Program-made: the position numbers and the translations under genes
Notes under the pieces: model-generated
What the model was told of the DNA's origin: nothing
The model's input: only the letters and a program-made list of their open reading frames with translations
Database searches by the model: none
Shown here: piece after piece, positions 11,435 to 22,488 of the stretch
Numbering within the stretch: the stretch's first letter is position 1
Layout of the letters: every line of letters begins with the position of its first letter
Assembly (NCBI GenBank): GCA_043228905.1
Contig: JBHGNT010000006.1
Span: 19,158,001-19,222,000, forward strand
From: Azolla caroliniana
Lineage: Eukaryota; Polypodiophyta
Length of the DNA: 64,000 nt
Direction of reading: 5' to 3'

Positions 11435-11902
11435 TGTTAAGAAAACGTGAAGAAGGCACTCGGGCTCTTCTTATGTATGCGCGGCGGATCGTAGTGTGCT
11501 GGATCGTTAGCGTGCTCTAAACAGACAGAGAAAGGAAAGGGGACTTACCTCTGTAGTAGCAAAATGGTTTTCTTCTATTACATGTAGAGCTCAACTTGCT
11601 CTCGTCAGTCTTCTGGTCTCTCACTCTCTCTCAGAGTTCTCTACTCTCTATTCTCTGTTTTTTCTTACTACTTCTTTCCTATTCACTCACTCTTACTTTT
11701 ACCTAAGTCATAAGTTATTACACATGCAGCTAATTAGCTGCCAGTAGCTAATTAGCTGTCAGTCGCTAAATAGCTGTTCACTAGCTAATTAGTTGTCACT
11801 AGCTAAATAGCTGTTTTACCTTTTTGTTCACTAGTAGCTAAATAGCTACTATAGCTTATTTCTCATAAGCATCGCATACCATGTTGAGCTTGCTTCTCAA
11901 CA
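11435..11902 (-). repeat. Copia-3 3' LTR (left end in the window)
   Basis: 468 bp, TG...CA in element orientation. It differs from 16413-16880 by at least two substitutions (near 11500 and 11790). It contains an array of palindromic AGCTAATTAGCT motifs. Confidence 0.95.
11727..11850 (-). promoter_or_regulatory. Palindromic AGCTAATTAGCT array in copia-3 U3
   Basis: About seven units of AGCTAATTAGCT or AGCTAAATAGCT spaced roughly 18-25 bp. They lie 50-175 bp inside the LTR in element orientation, which is the U3 region where retrotransposon enhancers reside. The same array is in the other LTR (about 16705-16828). The TAATTA core is typical of homeodomain binding sites; that role is inference. 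Confidence 0.55.
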
Positions 11903-11942
11903 CTCCCCCTCAAGCTCAACTTATCCTTTCTTGGGGTTCTCT

Positions 11943-14900
11943 TCAATCTTCTTTTCCATTTTGCTTTTTAGCCATCTCATCAATGTTTACAACTCCCATC
12001 ATGTTCCGAAACTGTGTATGTTTTTCCACACTCAATCCCTTTGTGAGAATATCAGCAACCTGCTGATTTGTATTCACATACACCAGATCAACTTCTCCTT
12101 CAATCACTTTTTCTCTAACAAAGTGATAATGCACCTCAATGTGCTTTGTTCTTGCATGGAACACTGGGTTCTTTGCAAGCTGAATGCTGCTCATATTGTC
12201 ACACCAGATTGTGACAGTACCGTCTATATACTCTCCCAAATCAGCAAGCAATCTTCTAATCCATACCTCTTCACAAGTGGCTATGGCAGCTCCTCTGTAC
12301 TCAGCTTCAGTACTAGACAATGCAACAGTAGCCTGTTTCTTGCTACTCCATGAAATACCTGCACTTCCCAAGGTAAACATGTATCCACTTGTGGATCTCC
12401 TGTCTGTTTGGCTTCCAGCCCAATCAGCATCTGTATATCCTTCCAGATTTATGTCTAGATCAGCCCTGTAAAATAGTCCAAAGTTCTGAGTTGCTTTTAC
12501 ATACCTCAGAATCCTTCTGATGCAGTCCAAATGTGGCTTTGTTGGCTGTTGCATAAACTAGCTGACTAATCCAACTGCATAACTCAAATCAGGTCTTGTT
12601 ATGGTCAAATAAATAAGGCTGCCCACCATAGACCTATACATGTTTACATCTTCTATTTTGGCTCCCAAATCAGCCCTCAATTTGCAGTTTTTATCAAGTG
12701 GTACAGCAATAGGTTTGCATCCAAGCATACCATACTTTTTCAACATAGTTGTTGCATACTGTTTTTGCAACATACATATACCACTTTCAGATCTGATGAT
12801 TTCAATACCAAGAAAATATCTCAGATCTCCCAAATCTTTCACATGAAACTGCATTTCCAGATTTTTTTTCAACTTTCTTATTTCATCCACGGAATCTCCT
12901 CCAATAATCAAATCATCTACATAGATCAGAATAATAACAATGCAATCATTTTCACTTTTTACATACAAAGAAGGATCAGCTTTTGACATTTTGAAACCAA
13001 GATTTTTCAGAGAATCTGAAAGTTCTCTGTGCCATGCTCTTGGTGCCTGTTTCAGTCCATAGAGAGCTTTTTTCAGCTTACATACATAATCAGGATGTTT
13101 CTTATCTTCAAAACCTGGTGGTTGACTCATATACACTTCTTCTTCCAAGTTACCATGTAAAAAAGCATTTTTTACATCCATGTGATGCAAAATCCATTTT
13201 CTGGCTGCTCCTACAGCAAGTAGTGTTCTCAAGGTTGCCATCTTTGCAACCGGTGCAAAAGTCTCATCATAATCAATCCCTTGCATCTGAGCATATCCTT
13301 TTGCAACCAATCTTGCTTTATGTCTACTTACATTCCCATTGGAGTCATGCTTTGTCTTGTAGACCCATTTGCAGCCTACCACATTTTTCTCTTTTGGTAA
13401 CTTCACTAAATCCCACGTTTTGTTCTCAGCCAATGCATCAATCTCTTCTTGCATTGCATCCATCCATTTCTTCTCAGATTTTGCTTCTTCAAAGCTGTTT
13501 GGGTCAGGGATCTGTACCACCTTAGACATATATGCATAGTGCATAGCCATATATGTATCATACCCAAATCTTTCCACAGTCTTTTTCTCTCTATCTGATC
13601 TTCTCAGTTTCTGATTTGCATTCTTTATTGCCTTTTCCATACCAGGGATTTTCATTTCCTGTATTCCAAGGAACTCATCCAAAGACATATCTGAATCTTC
13701 ATCTTCCATGTTTTTTGATAGGTCATCCGGGATTTCATACTCTGGCATTTTCTGTTTTCCTTTTTTGTCATCAGATTTTTTCTGTCCAGTTTTTCCACTC
13801 CATGAATTTGAATCAGATTTACCATCTGAGCTTTTTGATGGTCCAGAACATTCTGTTGATGTTGGACTTTGCTGTCCAACCTTGTCTCCATCTCTGTGAC
13901 AGTCTTCTACATTTTCTGATCTGTCTTTGTCTTCAATCTCATTGTCTTCATCAGTCTCTGGATTCTGTTTTGGACTATACCAGCTGGCTAACTCATCAAA
14001 GATTACATCCCTACTTGTCACAATCTTCTTTGTTACAGGGTTATAGCATCTATACCCTTTTTGTTCTTCTGAATAGCCAACAAAAATACATTTTTCTGCC
14101 TTTGGATCCAGCTTACTTCTTACTTCTGCAGGCACATGTACATATGCAAGGCATCCAAACACTTTCAAGTGTTGTAAGCTAGGCTTCCTGCCATAAAAAC
14201 ACTCTTCAGGAGTTGCCTCATGTACTCCTGATGTAATACATCTATTTAAAATGTAATTTGTTGTATTTACAGCTTCTGCCCAATAGTATAATGGCATGTT
14301 CTTCTCAGTCATCATTGCCCTTGCTATGTTCACCAAAGTTCTGTTTTTCCTCTCAGCAACTCCATTTTGCTGTGGAGTATATTAGCATGTGAACTGTCTT
14401 CTTATTCCCTGATTACACAAAAAATCAGAAAATTCATTGGAGAAATACTCTCCTCCTCCATCAGATCTCAAACATTTTATCCTTGTACCAGCCTGCTTTT
14501 CTACCATGCATTTAAACTTACGAAAACAGTCAAATACTTCACTTTTCTCCTTCATGAAGTACACCCATGTCTTCCGTGAACAATCATCAATAAATGTAAC
14601 ATAAAATCTGCATCCACCAATAGATGCATTCTTTGTTGGTCCCCATACATCTGTATGTACCAAATCCAACAGATTTTTGCTTACATGTCTCTCATGAGGG
14701 AATGGCAACCTGTTTTGCTTACCATATTGACATGCTTCACATACTTTTCCCATTTCACACTTTTTCAAGTTTGGCAGTCCAGCCACTGCATCTTTTCTCA
14801 ACATATTCTTTAATGTTTGCATACTTATATGGCCAATCCTTTTATGCCACATTTCCACATCTGAGATTACACTCGTTCCATTTGCAAACATGGCTGAAAT

Positions 14901-16268
14901 CTGTTTGGGCATTTCTACATCCAAGATAAACATTCTTCCTTGTCTCTTCCCTTTTGCAATGAGCTTCCCATTCTTTTCTATATAGCATCCACTTTGCTTA
15001 AACTTCACTTGCATACCTTGCTCTACAATCTGTCCAACAGAAATCAGATTCTTAGCAAGGTTTGGAACATGCATCACATTCAACATATACTTGGTTTTTC
15101 CTCTTTCTTCCCACAATGGGATATCTCCAACATGTTTTATTTGGTGAGTTATGTCATCACCTGTTTGTACATAACCAGGAACCTCTGGTTCTCTTAAACT
15201 CTCAAACCAATTTGCATGTCCAGTCATATGGTTAGATGCCCCCGAGTCTACATACCTCGTAAACTCTTCATTACATTTCTGTGAGCTTTCAGCCACTGCT
15301 GCTATCTCATGTTGCACTACAAAAACACCTTCCTTTTCACAATCTTCACTAGTAGAGGCATAGTTACTCTGTTGTCCTTTTCCTCTTTTCTCATCATTTT
15401 GTTTCTTATAACATTCAGCCTGTGTATGGCCTGGTTTACCACAATACCAGCAGCCATCATCATTTACATAAGTTTGCTTACCTCTACCTCGGTTGCTCCC
15501 CCTGCCTCTGTTGTTGTTTCCTCCTCTATGAGCTTGTTGTCCTCTTCCTTGAAAGCCATTATTATTGGTTCTTCCTGAGCCAAATCTTCCATGGCCTCTT
15601 CCTCGGCCTCTTCCGGCATTATTATAGAGGGCTTGCCCCTCGTTCTCTGAGTTTCCTTTATTTGCATCATCCATCTGATTCCTTTCCTCTACCACATGCA
15701 TTGAGACCAGATCTGAAAAACTTGGGATATTATCCCTTGTGAGCATAGAAGTTTTAAAACTCTTGTATTGAGGTCCTAAGCCTCTTAAGCATATTTCCAC
15801 TTTGTCATCATCTTCTATCTTCACATTGATAGAAGCAAGTGATTCACATATACTCTTGATTTTTAGGGCATATTCATTTATTGACATCTTACCTTTCTCC
15901 AAGGTATTTAGCTCAGTCTTTAACTGGAGCTTTCTAGCCTTTGTGTTCACAGCAAACAGTTTTACCAAGTTGTCCCAAGCTTCTTTTGGGAGCATAGCAT
16001 CTTGTATATGCCCAAGCATTGAATCTGAGATGCTGAGTGATAGCCAATGCATTACTTTCCTTGCCCCTTGATTCCAATCTTTAAATGCCTTAATATGTGC
16101 AGCTGTTGCATTCTCTTCTGGGATCTCTGGAGCCTCTTCTAGGTCTCCTTCAATGTAATCCCAGTATCCTTTCCCCATCAGAAAGTTTGTCATTCTGAAT
16201 TTCCACGCCGGGAAATTGTTTTTATCTAATTTCTCTGTGACCATTTGGCCTACATTCTCTGCAGCCAT
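11943..16268 (-). pseudogene. Copia-3 Gag-Pol polyprotein with two in-frame stops
   Basis: A single frame starts at ATG 16268 (MAAENVGQMVTEKLDKNNFP) and runs to 11943. It shows Gag with CWYCGKPGHTQAEC, protease [10 protein letters not shown], integrase zinc region with CEACQYGKQNRLPF, catalytic DVWGP and FIDDCSR, RT with KWVYKTKHD, DVKNAFLHG and YVDDLIIGG, and RNase H with YTDADWAG and SSTEAEYRG. Breaks are TAA at 14382-14384, just before the integrase catalytic-E motif, and TAG at 12558-12560 at the end of RT. The second looks like CAG to TAG. No frameshifts are seen. Unlike copia-1 it ends about 20 residues after RNase H, with no long extension. Confidence 0.94.
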
Positions 16269-16412
16269 TTTTTTCCTCCCAAAAAACCAGGGTTTTGCTT
16301 TAGTTACTTCAACAAGTAACTTTCTGATTTCTGATCAGCAACCAGAGAAATAACTTTCTCAGATTAAGGCACTGCTATACTCTTCCTTACGAGCTACTCT
16401 GCTCTGATACCA

Positions 16413-16880
16413 TGTTAAGAAAACGTGAAGAAGGCACTCGGGCTCTTCTTATGTATGCGCGGCGGATCGTAGTGTGTTGGATCGTTAGCGTGCTCTAAAC
16501 AGACAGAGAAAGGAAAGGGGACTTACCTCTGTAGTAGCAAAATGGTTTTCTTCTATTACATGTAGAGCTCAACTTGCTCTCGTCAGTCTTCTGGTCTCTC
16601 ACTCTCTCTCAGAGTTCTCTACTCTCTATTCTCTGTTTTTTCTTACTACTTCTTTCCTATTCACTCACTCTTACTTTTACCTAAGTCATAAGTTATTACA
16701 CATGCAGCTAATTAGCTGCCAGTAGCTAATTAGCTGTCAGTCGCTAAATAGCTGTTCACTAGCTAATTAGCTGTCACTAGCTAAATAGCTGTTTTACCTT
16801 TTTGTTCACTAGTAGCTAAATAGCTACTATAGCTTATTTCTCATAAGCATCGCATACCATGTTGAGCTTGCTTCTCAACA
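16413..16880 (-). repeat. Copia-3 5' LTR (right end in the window)
   Basis: 468 bp, nearly identical to 11435-11902. It is preceded on its coding side by the primer binding site complement at 16401-16412. Confidence 0.95.
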
Positions 16881-16885
16881 CTATG

Positions 16886-19183
16886 GTCATGCAAATAGCC
16901 GACCTACAATAGGCTCCACATATTCGGATGCGAAGCCTACGCATTCATCCCTAGGGAGAAAAGAACCAAGTTGGCACCCCATGCAACGAAATGCATATTT
17001 CTCGGTTATGGAACCGATGGGGAATTCGGCTACAGGCTATGGGACCCAGAGAACCGGAAATTGATTCGGAGTAGTGATGTGGTCTTCAATGAAGACTCTA
17101 TTCTCTCTGCGAGGAACCAGCAGAAAATAGTTGGTAAAAAGGTCTCTTTCGAAGTTGATAGAGACGTCGTAGAAAGACCGACCCAACGGGTTGAATCAGA
17201 GATTCAACAAACAGTTGAACTCAACCAAGCCGACAACACACCTGTCGACTCCAAATCGGTAGGAGGTCCACTAGTCTAACTCGAAGACAAAGCCAAATCG
17301 ACAAGAGTCGCAAAAGGCAAAGTCAACAAGGTGCGAGCCGAAGACGACAAAGTCAACCCAACTAAGACACCCAAGGTCAAAGGGAAAAACATATCTGAGT
17401 CAGCTAAGTTCCCCCCTCCTGAAGAAGGGGAGGATGATGTGACCTCACTGAAATACTATCATAGGGGCGAGTCACCCAACATGACTACTTATATAAACGG
17501 TTCAGGAAGTACCTATCGACCAACATAGTCGATCGAAGGATCCAAACCAATCAATACAGCACCCAAGAGATCTGGACGAGTTCGAAGGCCAACAAAGTTC
17601 TAACAATCGACCTCGACTATGTCAACTACACCGGTGCAGGCGAACCAAGCACATACGAAGAAGCTAAAGCAGCATCGGACGTTGATACATGGCTACAAGC
17701 CATGAGATGTGAGATGGACTCAATCCATCATAACAATACATGGGAGTTGGTCGAACTACCAGCTAGCAGAAAGTCATTGCCCTACAAATGGGTTTTCAAA
17801 CACAAATATGTATCTGACTCAGAGAAGCCCAAGTACAAAGCTCAGCTCATCGCAAAGGGCTTCAAGCAAGAACATGGAGTTGACCACGACTAGATATTTT
17901 CTCCAGTAGTCAAGATGACCACCTTTCGACTCCTACTAGGGGTCATGATAACAGAAGACCTAGAGTTGGAGCAACTAGACGTCAAGACGGCATTCCTACA
18001 CGGAGATCTGGAAGAAGACATCGTCTCAACCGGAAGACTTCACGGCGATAGGGGAGGAAAGTCACCTCATATGCCGATTGAAGAAAAACCTTTATGGCTA
18101 GAAGTTTGACTCCTACACTACGCAACTTGGATACCGTCGATCTGACTCCAACCCATGTCTATATACTTAGCAATTGTCCAACGAGTCCTGGATCTATCTA
18201 ATCCTATACATCGATGACATGCTGATTGCAGGGAGAAATGAAGCAGAAATCAAAAAGCTAAAGTGGAACCTTCACGAGAAGTTCGCGATGAAGGAACCAC
18301 GACAAGCCCAACACATATTGGGCATGAGAATAGAGTGAAATCGGATGACAAAGACTCTCCAACTCTCCCAGTCCGATTATATTCGAAAGGTGTTGAAACG
18401 CTTCAACATGGAGAACGTGAAGCTTGCACCAACACCGCTTCCGAAGTCGATCCGACTATCAGATAGAGACTCTCCTTCGACGAAAGAGGGGAAAGAGCTT
18501 AATGGAAAGATACCCTACGCATCGGCCGTAGGAAGTATCGTGTACGCGATGGTGGCGACCCGACCTGATCTTGCTTATGTTGTAGGGGTCATCAGTTGAT
18601 ATATGTCAAACCCAGAACGGAAGCATTGGGAGGTCATCAAGCACATCTTCAAGTACCTGAGAGGGACCGAAGATGTACAACTGACTGTCGGATTGACAAA
18701 CCCGACCGAAGTCGAAGGCTACACCAATTCCTATTACGTCGGGAATTCGGACAATCGGAAGTCCACATCAAGTTATGTTTTCACCTATGGCGGCGGCGCC
18801 ATATCATGGAGGTCGAAGCTGCAAGAGTGCATGACTCTGTCTGCCACAGAGGTTGAGTATATAGCAGAGCAACATCAGATGCAGTGAAAGAAGCAATCTG
18901 GTTGCACCGGTTGTCAACTGACTTCTTTGTGACAAGTTGAATTGACCATCAAGCGTCAACCATCTGTTGCGACTCACATAGCACAATACACCTCATCAAT
19001 AATCATGTCTATCATGCGAAGACAAAGCATATTGAGGTGCGGTATCATCATATTCAAGAGCTTGTAACAGAGAAGAAGCTTGATGTTTGGAAGATTGACA
19101 TTGAGGTGAACATCACCGATTTCCTGAGGAAGCCACTCCCAAATCAACGTTTCGGAGCACTGAGGACAAAGATGGGACTATGA
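16886..19183 (+). pseudogene. Copia-2 integrase C-terminus, RT and RNase H (broken)
   Basis: This is the continuation of the copia-2 polyprotein after copia-3. Visible pieces: the integrase end with KCIFLGYGTDGEFGYRLWDP and SSDVVF (16971-17100); RT start with WELVELP and KWVFKHKY (from 17702); QLDVKTAFLHGDLEE (about 17965); a YIDDMLIAG active-site box in another frame (about 18206); later RT (18345-18599); RNase H (18603-18887) and the tail KHIEVRYHHI near 19030. In RNase H the usual acidic YTDSD region reads YTNSYY, so catalytic residues are lost. Several stops and frameshifts make it inactive. Confidence 0.88.
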
Positions 19184-19411
19184 CAAGCGATCGAGCAGAA
19201 GAAAGCCGAACACGGAGTAGAAGGTAAGTTGAAGATCCAACCAACTCGGACAAGCCAAATCAAGCTAGATACCGACCTTATCTCTGTCGACTTGGCTATA
19301 TGTCGAACAACTTGTAACCATAACTTTAGATTAAAGTTGTAATCTAGGGTTACGGAGGAGATAACCTCATACAATTGTAATTAGAAAAATTAGTCCTTTT
19401 ACGGGGGAGTT

Positions 19412-19699
19412 TGTTGGCATAAAAGGCCAACACCTTCCAATTTGTATCCTAGTGTAAACACGTCCAAATAGTTAGGGCTTTGTATATAAGGAATAACTTA
19501 ACGTTGTAACAGATGACTTATTGATCATTCTTATATTGTGAGTCTCTAAGAGAGAGAGAGAACAGACATAACAAAGCTTCCATTAAAGCTTAAGAGCGTG
19601 TTCATCTTCTTGTCTTCAATCTTTCTATGTTGTTTGCTTAGTACTTCTAGACAAGTCCTCATACATACTTCTGCACATATTCGAACACCATATCTCACA
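19412..19699 (+). repeat. Copia-2 3' LTR
   Basis: 288 bp, TGTTGGCATAAAAGG to CTCACA. It is followed by the target duplication AAAAG and then the remainder of the interrupted older LTR. Confidence 0.9.
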
Positions 19700-19704
19700 A
19701 AAAG

Positions 19705-19880
19705 TGCTCTTTGAGCACATTCGATGTACAAAGTATTGAGTTTATTTTTGAAATAGAGTTTATGTTCGGCTCTCTTTGTCTCTCCCGTGTACTCTATATT
19801 TTCAAGCTTCCATTAAACCTTCATCTTTGTCTTTCTATTGCTATCCGGCTAAGCCGGTTGTGTCAACACTTCCACACACA
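19705..19880 (+). mobile_element. Second half of the old copia LTR
   Basis: It resumes the LTR broken at 9054 and keeps the small 'tgct..agca' hairpin, a CT-rich U5 and an 'aacacttcc' end comparable to the copia-1 LTR end. The exact end is uncertain (19878 or 19880). Confidence 0.65.
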
Positions 19881-19887
19881 ACTTTTA

Positions 19888-19918
<31 letters not shown>

Positions 19919-19920
19919 AC

Positions 19921-20024
19921 TCACTATACAATGTTAGGTTTGGGCTTATATACTCAAGCCCTAACTCGAGAACATATTCACACTTAAGGTTACAATGTGG
20001 ATGGAGTTGGCCTTTTATGCCAAT
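19921..20024 (-). repeat. Inverted LTR fragment of the copia-2 family
   Basis: Read on the minus strand this matches the start of the copia-2 LTR (TTGGCATAAAAGGCC, the 'gtgaa.a..t' segment, 'agttagggctt', 'taacatt'), so an older inverted relative lies next to the 3' LTR. A TA run (19899-19918) abuts it. Confidence 0.65.
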
Positions 20025-20054
20025 GGGTAATAGATCTTAGCAGGCATAGTTCAT

Positions 20055-20567
20055 CGTTGGTTTGTCTCTTTGAAAGTAGCTTCAAACTCAGTGTGAAAGG
20101 CTGGGAATTCATCCAAAAGCAGTGATGTTGTTTCCATCAAGGGAGTGAATCACAACTCCATTGGTCCCGTCAATAGTGAACCCAAGAGACCGACCTGGTA
20201 GGAACCTGTGGCGCTTCCAAAAGCAATGATGTTGTTTCCATCAAGGGAGTGAACCACGCCTCCATTGGTCCCATCAACAGTGAACCCAAGAGACCGACCT
20301 GGTAGGAACCTGTGGTGTAACGAGGCGGATGATGAGGCAAATTTGATTAAGGAAACTGCGTAGTCGTGACCGCGTTCCATCAAACTTATCGAGAAGGTTG
20401 ACCTTGGGTTCATAGTAGGGTGGTAGTGGGTTGAGTTTGATGGTTGGGGTAACTGAGGATGTGGCAAACTGAAGATCAAGTAAAGATTTACAAAGGGTAG
20501 CATTCTCAGCTAGGAGTTGTTTTAAAGTTGTGAGTATTTGAGGTAGGCTATCGGTAGGATGTGACAT
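20055..20567 (-). pseudogene. Ty3/gypsy Gag relic of the 'KFDGTRS..FLNQ' type
   Basis: The minus strand starts MSHPTDSLPQILTTLKQLLA (20567) and carries LLDKFDGTRSRLRSFLNQI, then in another frame VGLLGSLLTGP, then after a stop a piece comparable to 'FTPL..FPAFHTEFEATFKETNQR'. This order matches the capsid core of gypsy Gags of the DUF4939 kind (family call from memory). A 104-bp direct duplication (20113-20216 and 20217-20320, about 90% alike) lies inside and adds to the frame damage. The upstream side is interrupted at 20597 by the LTR element. Confidence 0.65.
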
Positions 20568-20596
20568 GGCTTCCGATGTGAGGTTAACGGAGAGGG

Positions 20597-21000
20597 TGTC
20601 ACATACATGACAACAATTATGTCAAGATTCGAACTCTTGACCTCTTGTATTAGATAATCAAGTGTTATATTGTAACCAACACATCCCGGTATATGATCGT
20701 GTTATGTATATCTTCGTAGATTATCTATTCACGTTCTAGGAGTTTTTAGAAAGTTCTAGAACTTGAAGGTTCTAGAGGGTTCTAGAATATTCTCCAAAAT
20801 ATTCTCTAGAATATTCAAATGCATGTACTTCAACTCACAATATAAATACTTGTAACCTCCTTGGTCCCTTTCAAGGGATTCAACACCAGTCATTGACGCA
20901 TGAATATAGTGTTCTCGTTTCACCTCATCTTGTTTCATTGATCTTCATTTCTATCTTCATACACTTGTGTCTTTCCTAGCTTCTTGGTGTGTTCGTGACA
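20597..21000 (+). repeat. Left LTR of the non-coding LTR element
   Basis: 404 bp bounded by TGTCAC and GTGACA. It matches 22127-22267 (first third) and 26764-27015 (rest). A TATA box (AATATAAATA, about 20838-20847) lies downstream of HSE-like motifs. Near the start (about 20617-20690) the minus strand has a tRNA-like arm, CAAGA-GTTCGAA-TCTTG. Confidence 0.88.
20748..20817 (+). promoter_or_regulatory. Cluster of heat-shock-element-like motifs in the LTR
   Basis: 20748-20762 reads AGAAA GTTCT AGAAC, a perfect nGAAn-nTTCn-nGAAn. 20779-20793 reads GTTCT AGAAT ATTCT, a perfect nTTCn-nGAAn-nTTCn. 20808-20817 adds AGAAT ATTCA. The cluster lies about 20-90 bp upstream of the TATA box, the spacing expected for HSF-driven promoters. 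It is conserved in the right LTR (about 26764-26832). Confidence 0.7.
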
Positions 21001-21589
21001 ATTTGAATCCCTTCCAACTGGAAGCATCAACCGTCTTCATCATCAACCTTGCTTCTAGAGTTACCATCATCATCGTCCTTGCTTCAAGAGTTACCGTCAT
21101 CAACATCCTTGTCTTTGACATCATCATTTTTAGCACCTCTTCGCCCAACCTTCATTGTCATCAACATTACTTTACATGGTCTTTCATTATCATCATTGCT
21201 CCGCTCTCTTCATTGTCATTGTTATCATTTATAGGTATCCTTTTGCATCACAATTTTGGTGAGGATTGCGTTCAATCGCTCACCTTCCCAGTTCATGTGG
21301 GGGTTACAACTGCTCACTCTCCTGGTGGGGATCGAATCATTGCTCGCTTGCACTCCATTTTCATTTTAGTTCAAGTTTTGCACTACTTCTCATTCGCGAG
21401 GACCGATTTCGATCGCACACTTTCTAGTTTCAGTGGGGGTCACAACCGCTCACTCTCTTGGTGGGGATCGCGTTGGTTTCTCGCTAGCGCTGCCGTTTGT
21501 GCCGTTTTTGGGGTCAACCTCGACTATTTACCCTCTCATAATAGAAGAAGGCGAGTCGACCGATTCACTTGCACTCCTTCACTCATTCG

Positions 21590-22075
21590 TGTTCTAGTTC
21601 CCGGTAAGGACCGCATGGTCGCTCACTCCCGTTCGTGTTCCAGTTTTTGGTTAGGACCACATGGACGCTCACTCCCTTTTGTGTTCTAGTTCTCGGTGAG
21701 GACCACATGGTCGCTCACGCCCGTTCGTGTTTCCGATGAGGACCGCACATGGTCGCTCATGTTCTGATTCCCAATGACGGCCACACATGGTTGCTCACGC
21801 TTGCTCGTGTTCAAGTTCTCGGTGAGGACCGCATGGTCGCTCACTCTCATTCGTGTTCCAACTCCTTGTGAGGACCGCATGGTCACTCACTCTCGTTCGT
21901 GTTCCAGTTTTCGGTGAGGACTCACTCCCGTTCATGTTCCAGTTCCCAGTGAGAACCGCATGGTCACTCACGCCCATTCATGTTCCCGATGAGGACTGCA
22001 CATAGTCGCTCATGTCCGTTGGTGTTCGTGTTTCTAGTGAGGACAACACATGGTTTCTCATGCCCACCACTTTTT
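21590..22075 (+). repeat. Degenerate tandem repeat in the LTR element interior
   Basis: About eight to ten diverged units of roughly 45-60 bp with the core 'gttcgtgttccagttctcggtgaggaccgcatgg' in variable form. It fills the second half of the internal region. No coding function is evident. Confidence 0.7.
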
Positions 22076-22126
22076 GTTCACCCCTACACTGTGCTTTCGA
22101 AAAGGCGGTTATAAAGGGGAGGATAA

Positions 22127-22267
22127 TGTCACAGGCATGTCCACAACTATGTCGAGATTTGAACTCTTGACCTCTTGTATTAAATAATCAAGTGTTATAT
22201 TGTAACCAACACATCCAAGTACATGATCGTGTTATGTATATCTTCGTAGATTATCTATTCATGTTCT
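22127..22267 (+). repeat. Right LTR, proximal fragment
   Basis: Matches 20597-20735 with scattered substitutions and stops at ATGTTCT (22261-22267), the target site of the Penelope-like insertion. Confidence 0.85.
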
Positions 22268-22488
22268 TGCTATGACTGTAGGATCGTGACAAGGAGTGCA
22301 AGCGAACTAGCACAACTATTGAGATGATATGGGAAGAGTAAGAAAAGAAATAAAGCAATGATGCAAGTGAAACTAAGGTGAGTAGGATTAGAGGTGAACA
22401 AGAGTAAAAGAGAATGAGAGAATGAGATGAAAGACAAAGAGAAGAGTGAGTGAGAAAAAAGAAAAACTTAAGAAATTTTCATTAGAAA

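Larger units (their letters stand above)
11435..16880 (-). mobile_element. Copia-3: very young Ty1/copia element, minus strand
   Basis: Two 468-bp LTRs (11435-11902 and 16413-16880) differ at about two positions by eye. The target duplication CTATG (11430-11434 and 16881-16885) is perfect. The primer site complement (GCTCTGATACCA, 16401-16412) and the polypurine tract complement (CTCCCCCTCAAG, from 11903) are in the expected places for a minus-strand element. It sits inside the integrase of copia-2. The coding region is clearly more AT-rich than copia-1 although domain order and length are alike. Two in-frame stops interrupt an otherwise intact polyprotein. Confidence 0.96.
9055..19699 (+). 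mobile_element. Copia-2: degraded Ty1/copia element, split by copia-3
   Basis: LTRs at 9055-9360 and 19412-19699 flank a copia-type internal region, and the target duplication AAAAG (9050-9054 and 19700-19704) is perfect. The primer site TGGTATCAAAGC is at 9363-9374 and a polypurine-like 'acgggggag' precedes the 3' LTR. The LTRs differ by about 8-9% by eye, so this is the oldest of the three complete insertions. It inserted into the LTR of an older copia and was later hit by copia-3 at 11430. Confidence 0.93.

Noticed and set aside
13034-14182. Plus-strand open frames of 160-210 codons inside copia-3
   Set aside because: Antisense shadows of the copia-3 polyprotein.
20967-21689. 240-codon plus-strand open frame in the LTR element interior
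   Set aside because: Overlaps the LTR end, consists of repeated hydrophobic and Ser-rich stretches from simple repeats, and shows no domain. Most likely chance.
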